Positions 58,830-64,000 of a stretch of DNA of 64,000 nt are shown one piece after another. The first letter of the stretch is position 1. Every line of letters starts with the position of its first letter. Both the position numbers and the translations under genes were made by a program. This DNA is from Crossaster papposus (lineage: Eukaryota; Echinodermata; Asteroidea; Velatida; Solasteridae), in contig JBAIAA010000599.1 in the NCBI GenBank assembly GCA_037893245.1, forward strand, positions 434,001-498,000, in the 5' to 3' direction. The notes under the pieces are model-generated. The model saw only the letters and a program-made list of their open reading frames with translations. It was not told the origin of the DNA and did not search any database.

Positions 58830-61663
58830 GCGAGAGCATTCACTTTGTTGAGCAAAATAGTGTGTTCCAGTCACAGTATGACTAAGAGCAGTCACTGTGC
58901 TGAACAGAATAGTGAGTGTTCCCATCACAGTGTGACTGCGAGAGCAGTCACTGTGCAGAGCAGAATAGTGAGTATTCCCATCACAGTGTTACAGAGAGCA
59001 GTCAATGTGCTGAGCAGAATAGCAAGTGTTCACATCACAATGTGACTGAGAGCAGTCACTGTGCTGATCAGAATAGTGAGTGTTCACATCACTATGTGAC
59101 TGAGAGCAGTCACTGTGCTGAGCAGAATAGTGAGTGTTCCAACAACAGTGTGACTGAGAGCAGTCATTATGCTGAGCAGAATAGTGAGTGTTCCAATCAC
59201 AGTATGGCTAAGAGCAGTCACTCTGCTGAGCAGAATATTGAGTGTTCCCATCACAGTGTGACTGAGAGCTATCGTTGTGCTGAACAGAATAGTGAGTGTT
59301 CCCACCACAGTGTGACTGAGAGCAGTCACTGTGCTGAGCAGAATAGTAAGTGTTCCCATCACAGTGTGACTGTGAGAGCATTCACTGTGCTGAGCAGAAT
59401 AGTGAGTGTTCCCGTTACAGTGTGACTGAGAGCTCTCTCTGTGCTGAGCAAAATATTGAGTGTTCCCATCACAGTGTGACTGAGAGCAGTCACTGTGCTG
59501 AACAGAATAGTGAGTGTTCCCATCACAGTGTGACTGAGAGCTGTCATTGTGCTGAACAGAATAGTGAGTGTTCCCACAACAGTGTGACTGAGAGCAGTCA
59601 TTATGCTGAGCAGAATAGTGAGTGTTCCAATCACAGTATGGCTAAGAGCAGTCACTCTGCTGAGCAGAATATTGAGTGTTCCCATCACAGTGTGACTGAG
59701 AGCTGTCAATGTGCTGAGCAGAATAGTAAGTGTTCACATCACAGTGTGGCTGAGAGCAGTCACTGTGCTGAGCAGAATAGTGAGTGTTCCCATCACAGTG
59801 TGACTGTGAGAGCATTCACTGTGCTGAGCAGAATAGTGAGTGTTCCCATCACAGTGTTACACAGAGCAGTCACTGTGCTGAGCAGAATAGGGAGTGTTCC
59901 CATCACAATGTGACTGTGAGAGCAGTCACTGTGCTGAGCAGAATAGTGAGTGTTCCCATCACAGTGTGACTGTGAGAGCATTCACTGTGCTGAGCAGAAT
60001 AGTGAGTGTTCCCGTTACAGTGTGACTGAGAGCTCTCACTGTGCTGAGCAGAAGAGTGAGTGTTCCCATCACAGTGTGACTGAGAGCAGTCACTGTGCTG
60101 AGCAAAATAGTGAGTGTTCCCATCACAGTGTGACTGAGAGCAGTCACTGTGCTGAACAGAATAGTGAGTGTTCCAATCACAGTGTGACTGTGAGAGCATT
60201 GACTGTGCTGAGCAGAATAGTGAGTGTTCCCATCACAGTGTGACTGAGAGCTGTCATTGTGCTGAACAGAATAGTGAGTGTTCCCACAACAGTGTGACTG
60301 AGAGCAGTCATTATGCTGAGCAGAATAGTGAGTGTTCCAATCACAGTATGGCTAAGAGCAGTCACTCTGCTGAGCAGAATATTGAGTGTTCCCATCACAG
60401 TGTGACTGAGAGCTATCGTTGTGCTGAACAGAATAGTGAGTGTTCCCACCACAGTGTGACTGAGAGCAGTCACTGTGCTGAGCAGAATAGTAAGTGTTCC
60501 CATCACAGTGTGACTGTGAGAGCATTCACTGTGCTGAGTAGAATAATGAGTGTTCCCGTCACAGTGTGACTGAGAGCTCTCATTGTGCTGAGCAGAATAG
60601 TGAGTGTTCCCATCACAGTGTGACTGAGAGCAGTCACTGTGCTGAGCAAAATAGTGAGTGTTCCCATCACAGTGTGAGTGAGAGCAGTCACTGTGCTGGA
60701 CAGAATAGTGAGTGTTCCCATCACAGGGTGACTGAGAGCTGTCAATGTGCTGAGCAGAATAGTAAGTGTTCACATCACAGTGTGGCTGAGAGCAGTCACT
60801 GTGCTGAGCAGAATAGTGAGTGTTCCCATCACAGTGTGACTACGAGGGCATTCACTGTGCAGAGCAGAATAGTGAGTGTTCCCATCACAGTGTGACTGAG
60901 AGCAGTCACTGTGCTGAACATAATAGTGAGTGTTCCCATCACAGTGTGACTGCGAGAGCATTCACTGTGCAGAGCAGAATAGTGAGTGTTCCCATCACAG
61001 TGTTACACAGAGCAGTCACTGTGCTGAGCAGAATAGTGAGTGTTCCCATCACAATGTGACTGTGAGAGCAGTCACTGTGCTGAGCAGAATAGTGAGTGTT
61101 CCCATCACAGTGTGACTGTGAGAGCATTCACTGTGCTGAGCAGAATAGTGAGTGTTCCCGTTACAGTGTGACTGAGAGCTCTCACTGTGCTGAGCAGAAG
61201 AGTGAGTGTTCCCATCACAGTGTGACTGAGAGCAGTCACTGTGCTGAGCAAAATAGTGAGTGTTCCCATCACAGTGTGACTGAGAGCAGTCACTGTGTTG
61301 AACAGAATAGTGAGTGTTCCAATCACAGTGTGACTGTGAGAGCATTCACTGTGCTGAGCAGAATAGTGAGTGTTTCCGTTACAGTGTGACTGAGAGCTCT
61401 CACTGTGCTGAGCAGAATAGTGAGTGTTCCCATCACAGTGTTATAGAGAGCAGTCACTGTGCTGAGCAGAATAGTGAGTGTGCCCATCACAGTGTGACTA
61501 TGAGAGCAGTTACTGTGCTGAGCAGAATAGTGAGTGTTCACATCACAGTTCGACTGAGAGCAGTCACTGTGCTGAACAGAATAGTGAGTGTTCCAATCAC
61601 AGTGTGACTGAGAGCAGTCACTGTGCAGAGCAGAATAGTGAGTGTTCCCATCACAGTGTGACT
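58830..61663. repeat. HOR unit, 2,834 bp, right-hand family junction
   Basis: The central type ends in this unit. At ~59,700 an AATATTGAG monomer is followed directly by GCTGTCAATG, skipping the CTATCGTTG part. After W at 59856 the sequence is left-type. GAATAGGGAG (~59885) is private. The second W is at 61002. Confidence 0.84.
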
Positions 61664-63235
61664 GCGAGAGCATTCACTTTGTTGAGCAAAATAGTGTGTT
61701 CCAATCACAGTATGACTAAGAGCAGTCACTGTGCTGAACAGAATAGTGAGTGTTCCCATCACAGTGTGACTGCGAGAGCAGTCACTGTGCAGAGCAGAAT
61801 AGTGAGTATTCCCATCACAGTGTTACAGAGAGCAGTCAATGTGCTGAGCAGAATAGCAAGTGTTCACATCACAGTGTGACTGAGAGCAGTCACTGTGCTG
61901 ATCAGAATAGTGAGTGTTCACATCACTATGTGACTGAGAGCAGTCACTGTGCTGAGCAGAATAGTGAGTGTTCCCATCACAGTGTGACTGAGAGCAGTCA
62001 CCTGGCTGAGCAGAATAGTGAGTGTTTCCATTGCAGTGTGACTGTGAGAGCAGTCACTGTGCTGAGCAGAATAGTGAATGTTCCCGCCACAGTGTGACAG
62101 AGAGCAGTCACTTCGAAAAACAAAATAGTGAGTGTTCCAATCACATTGTGACTGAGAGCAGTCACTGTGCTGAACAGAATAGTGACTGTTCCCATCACAG
62201 TGTGACTGAGAGCTCTCAATGTGCTGAGCAGAATAGTAAGTGTTCACAACACAGTGTGACTGAGAGCAGTCACTGTGCTGAGCAGAATAGTGAGTGTTCC
62301 CATCACAGTGTGACTGAGAGCAGTCACTGTGCCGAACAGAATAGTGACTGTTCCCATCACAGTGTGACTGAGAGCTGTCAATGTGCTGAGCAGAATAGTA
62401 AGTGTTCACAACACAGTGTGACTGAGAGCAGTCACTGTGCTGAGCAGAATAGTGAGTGTTCCCGTTACAGTGTGGCTGAGAGCTCTCACTGTGCTGAGCA
62501 GAATAGTGAGTGTTCCCACCACCGTGTGACTGAGAGCAGTCACTGTGCTGAGCAAAATATTGAGTGTTCCCATCACAGTGTGACTGAGAGCAGTCACTGT
62601 GCTGAACAAACTAGTGAGTGTTCCCATCACAGTGTAACTGAGAGCAATCACTGTGCTGAACAGAATAGTGAGTGTACCCATCACAGTGTGACTTAGAGCA
62701 GTCACTGTGCTGAGCAGAATAGTGAGTGTTCCCATCACAATGCGACTGTGAGAGCAGTCACTGTGCAGAGCAGAATAGTGAGTGTTCACATCACTATGTG
62801 ACTGAGAGCAGTCACTGTGCTGAGCAGAATAGTGAGTGTTCCCATCACAGTGTGACTGAGAGCTGTCACTGTGCTGAGCAGAATAGTGAGTTTTCCCACA
62901 ACAGTGTGACTGAGAGCAGTCACTATGCTGAGCAGAATAGTGAGTGTTCCAATCACAGTATGGCTAAGAGCAGTCACTCTGGTGAGCAAAATAGTGAGTA
63001 TTCCCATCACAGTGTGACTGAGAGCTGTCAATGTGCTGAGCAGAATAGTAAGTGTTCACAACACAGTGTTACTGAGAGCAGTCACTGTGCTGGGCAGAAT
63101 AGTGAGTGTTCCCATCACAGTGTGACTGAGAGCAGTCACTGTGCTGAACAGAATAGTGAGTGATCCAATCACAGTGTGACTGAGAGCAGTCACTGTGCAG
63201 AGCAGAATAGTGAGTGTTCCCTTCACAGTGTGACT
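61664..63235. repeat. HOR unit, 1,572 bp, left-type with extra monomers
   Basis: L module (61990-62153) followed by two rounds of GTGACTGTTCCC and GTTCACAACAC (~62.2 and ~62.4 kb), CTTAG at 62692, one CATTATG-like (CACTATG) and TATGGCTAAG pair (~62.93 kb) with CTCTGGTGAGC, and GAGTGATCC near 63160. It is the only L-bearing unit that also has an N-derived monomer after its CTTAG. Confidence 0.84.
61990..62153 (+). repeat. L module, copy 12
   Basis: The only copy right of 20 kb. Its third monomer ends CACATTGTGACT, a private G-to-T change. Confidence 0.9.
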
Positions 63236-64000
63236 GCGAGAGCATTCACTTTGTTGAGCAAAATAGTGTGTTCCAATCACAGTATGACTAAGAGCAGTCA
63301 CTGTGCTGAACAGAATAGTGAGTGTTCCCATCACAGTGTGACTGCGAGAGCATTCACTGTGCAGAGCCGAATAGTGAGTATTCCCATCACAGTGTTACAA
63401 AGAGTAGTCACTGTGCTGAGCAGAATAGTGAGTGTTCCCATCACAGTGTGACTGAGAGCAGTCACTGTGCTGAACATAATAGTGAGTGTTCCCATCACAG
63501 TGTGACTGCGAGAGCATTCACTGTGCAGAGCAGAATAGTGAGTGTTCCCATCACAGTGTTACACAGAGCAGTCACTGTGCTGAGCAGAATAGTGAGTGTT
63601 CCCATCACAATGTGACTGTGAGAGCAGTCACTGTGCTGAGCAGAATAGTGAGTGTTCCCATCACAGTGTGACTGTGAGAGCATTCACTGTGCTGAGCAGA
63701 ATAGTGAGTGTTCCCGTTACAGTGTGACTGAGAGCTCTCACTGTGCTGAGCAGAAGAGTGAGTGTTCCCATCACAGTGTGACTGAGAGCAGTCACTGTGC
63801 TGAGCAAAATAGTGAGTGTTCCCATCACAGTGTGACTGAGAGCAGTCACTGTGTTGAACAGAATAGTGAGTGTTCCAATCACAGTGTGACTGTGAGAGCA
63901 TTCACTGTGCTGAGCAGAATAGTGAGTGTTTCCGTTACAGTGTGACTGAGAGCTCTCACTGTGCTGAGCAGAATAGTGAGTGTTCCCATCACAGTGTTAT
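63236..64000. repeat. Partial HOR unit at the right edge
   Basis: Z, CATTCACTGTGCAGAGCCG, GTTACAAAGAG (private), GCTGAACATAATAG, W at 63558, two 56-mers, GAGCAGAAGAG, AAAATAG, GTGTTGAAC, a TTTCCGTTAC 56-mer, and the window ends inside GTGTTAT. From ~63,546 the sequence matches 1-455. Confidence 0.85.

Larger units (their letters stand above)
20851..59900. repeat. Central HOR domain, N-module type
   Basis: There is no L module anywhere in this 39-kb stretch, and N modules occur in every Z-to-Z interval. Recurrent lengths are 3,104, 3,214 (three times) and 3,270, with shorter 868, 1,306, 2,070 and 2,714 units and longer composites (3,654, 3,712, 4,140). The Z monomers here usually read GTTCCAGTCAC or GTTCCAGTAAC, whereas the left domain has GTTCCAATCAC. 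This second, independent marker supports treating it as a separate HOR family. Confidence 0.8.
1..64000. repeat. Satellite array of 54/56-bp monomers, whole window
   Basis: Every line of the window reads as head-to-tail copies of one monomer containing, in order, GAGAGCAGTCACTGTG, CTGAGCAGAATAGTGAG, TGTTCCCATCACAG and TGTGACT. I parsed 1-1164 monomer by monomer. From 19 to 728 the lengths are 54, 56, 56, 54, 54, 54, 56, 54, 54, 56, 54, 54, 54, with no residual bases. The rest was checked through landmark spacings, which fit sums of 54 and 56 except at three lesions near 53.0, 55.3 and 55.7 kb. No inverted copies, Ns, poly-A tracts or unique spacers were seen. The array continues past both window ends, so total size is unknown. 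By monomer length it could be called a large minisatellite; by array size and HOR organisation, satellite DNA is the better term. Confidence 0.98.
59901..64000. repeat. Right edge: left-type HOR resumes
   Basis: From ~59.9 to ~62.1 kb the order and private variants match ~2.19 to ~4.39 kb at a constant offset of 57,717. Shared variants include GTGCTGAGTAGAATAATG, CATCACAGGGTG and GAGTGTTTCCGTTAC. Z monomers return to the AATCAC form and an L module is present. From 62.2 to 63.2 kb the order follows the 12.4-13.2 kb type (CTTAG, AATGCGACTG, GAGTGATCC). The last ~500 bp repeat the order seen at the start of the window. Confidence 0.8.

Noticed and set aside
1-64000. Hundreds of open reading frames of 60-369 codons on both strands
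   Set aside because: They are the repeat read in stop-free frames. They overlap each other on both strands, differ only where monomers differ, mostly end at the TGA of GTGTGACT after a 56-mer shift, and lack promoters, splice signals or non-repeat domains.
1-64000. CRISPR array
   Set aside because: Copies are contiguous 54/56-bp monomers that vary by scattered substitutions. There is no constant repeat alternating with unrelated spacers, no leader and no cas genes.
1-64000. Zinc-finger or cysteine-rich repeat protein suggested by C and H spacing in ESSHCAEQNSECSHHSVT
   Set aside because: The C-x6-C-x-H-H spacing fits no zinc-finger family I know, and the frame is broken by 56-mers every few repeats.
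1-64000. Transposable element, telomeric repeat or microsatellite islands
   Set aside because: No terminal repeats, target-site duplications, transposase or reverse transcriptase motifs, TTAGGG runs or mononucleotide tails were seen. The longest homopolymer I noticed is five bases.
1-64000. Inverted (tail-to-tail) blocks of monomers
   Set aside because: Reading through the window, all GAGCAGAATAGTGAG cores face the same way. I saw no reverse-complement core (CTCACTATTCTGCTC) on the plus strand.
1-64000. Pure assembly artefact as explanation of the duplications
   Set aside because: Not excluded, but each large duplicate carries its own private substitutions and monomer gains or losses, which simple collapse or duplication by an assembler would not create. 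Raw reads would decide.

Overview
The whole 64-kb window is one uninterrupted head-to-tail satellite array. I found no gene, RNA gene, transposon, CRISPR array or unique-sequence island. The basic unit is 54 bp, with a recurrent 56-bp form made by a 2-bp insertion (GACTGAGAGC becomes GACTGTGAGAGC, GACTGCGAGAGC or GACTATGAGAGC). About 1,170 monomers fit in the window, all in the same orientation, and the array runs off both ends. The consensus monomer is 50% G+C and contains no CpG; CpG appears only in variants. That, together with array size and multi-kb higher-order periodicity, points to a eukaryotic heterochromatic locus (centromeric, pericentromeric or subtelomeric), most likely from a CpG-methylating, vertebrate-like genome. 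The species cannot be named from the sequence.

Diagnostic monomer variants recur in fixed order and define a higher-order repeat (HOR) mosaic. One variant, here called Z (CATTCACTTTGTTGAG; CATTCAGTTTG in four copies), occurs 31 times and is used below to cut the array into units. Three further landmarks are used. W carries TTACACAGAGC. The L module is three monomers (164 bp) containing CACCTGGC, GTTCCCGCC and CTTCGAAAAAC. The N module contains CATTATG, TATGGCTAAG, AATATTG and CTATCGTTG.

Layout: (1) 1 to ~20.85 kb, a left domain with L modules and mostly short units (1,088, 1,194, 1,254, 1,474 bp), with a few longer N-bearing units. (2) ~20.85 to 59.9 kb, a central domain with no L module, rich in N modules, with units mostly near 2.7-3.3 kb. 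(3) ~59.9 to 64 kb, where left-type sequence resumes: 59.9-62.1 kb is collinear with 2.19-4.39 kb, and an L module reappears at 61,990.

The most striking structure is in the central domain. About 21,946-35,000 is collinear with about 35,190-51,510, but the offset steps from 13,244 to 14,550 to 15,586 to 16,510 bp. Each step is explained by a visible HOR-scale gain or loss (+1,306; +1,090 and -54; +868 and a 56-bp monomer difference). Private variants shared between the copies support a large segmental duplication followed by local tandem duplication and exchange. Three odd-length lesions near 53.02, 55.32 and 55.72 kb are the only places I noticed where the even 54/56-bp register is broken.

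The many open reading frames are a by-product of a stop-poor repeat whose length is a multiple of three. They are open on both strands and are cut whenever a 56-bp monomer shifts the frame. I do not annotate them as genes.
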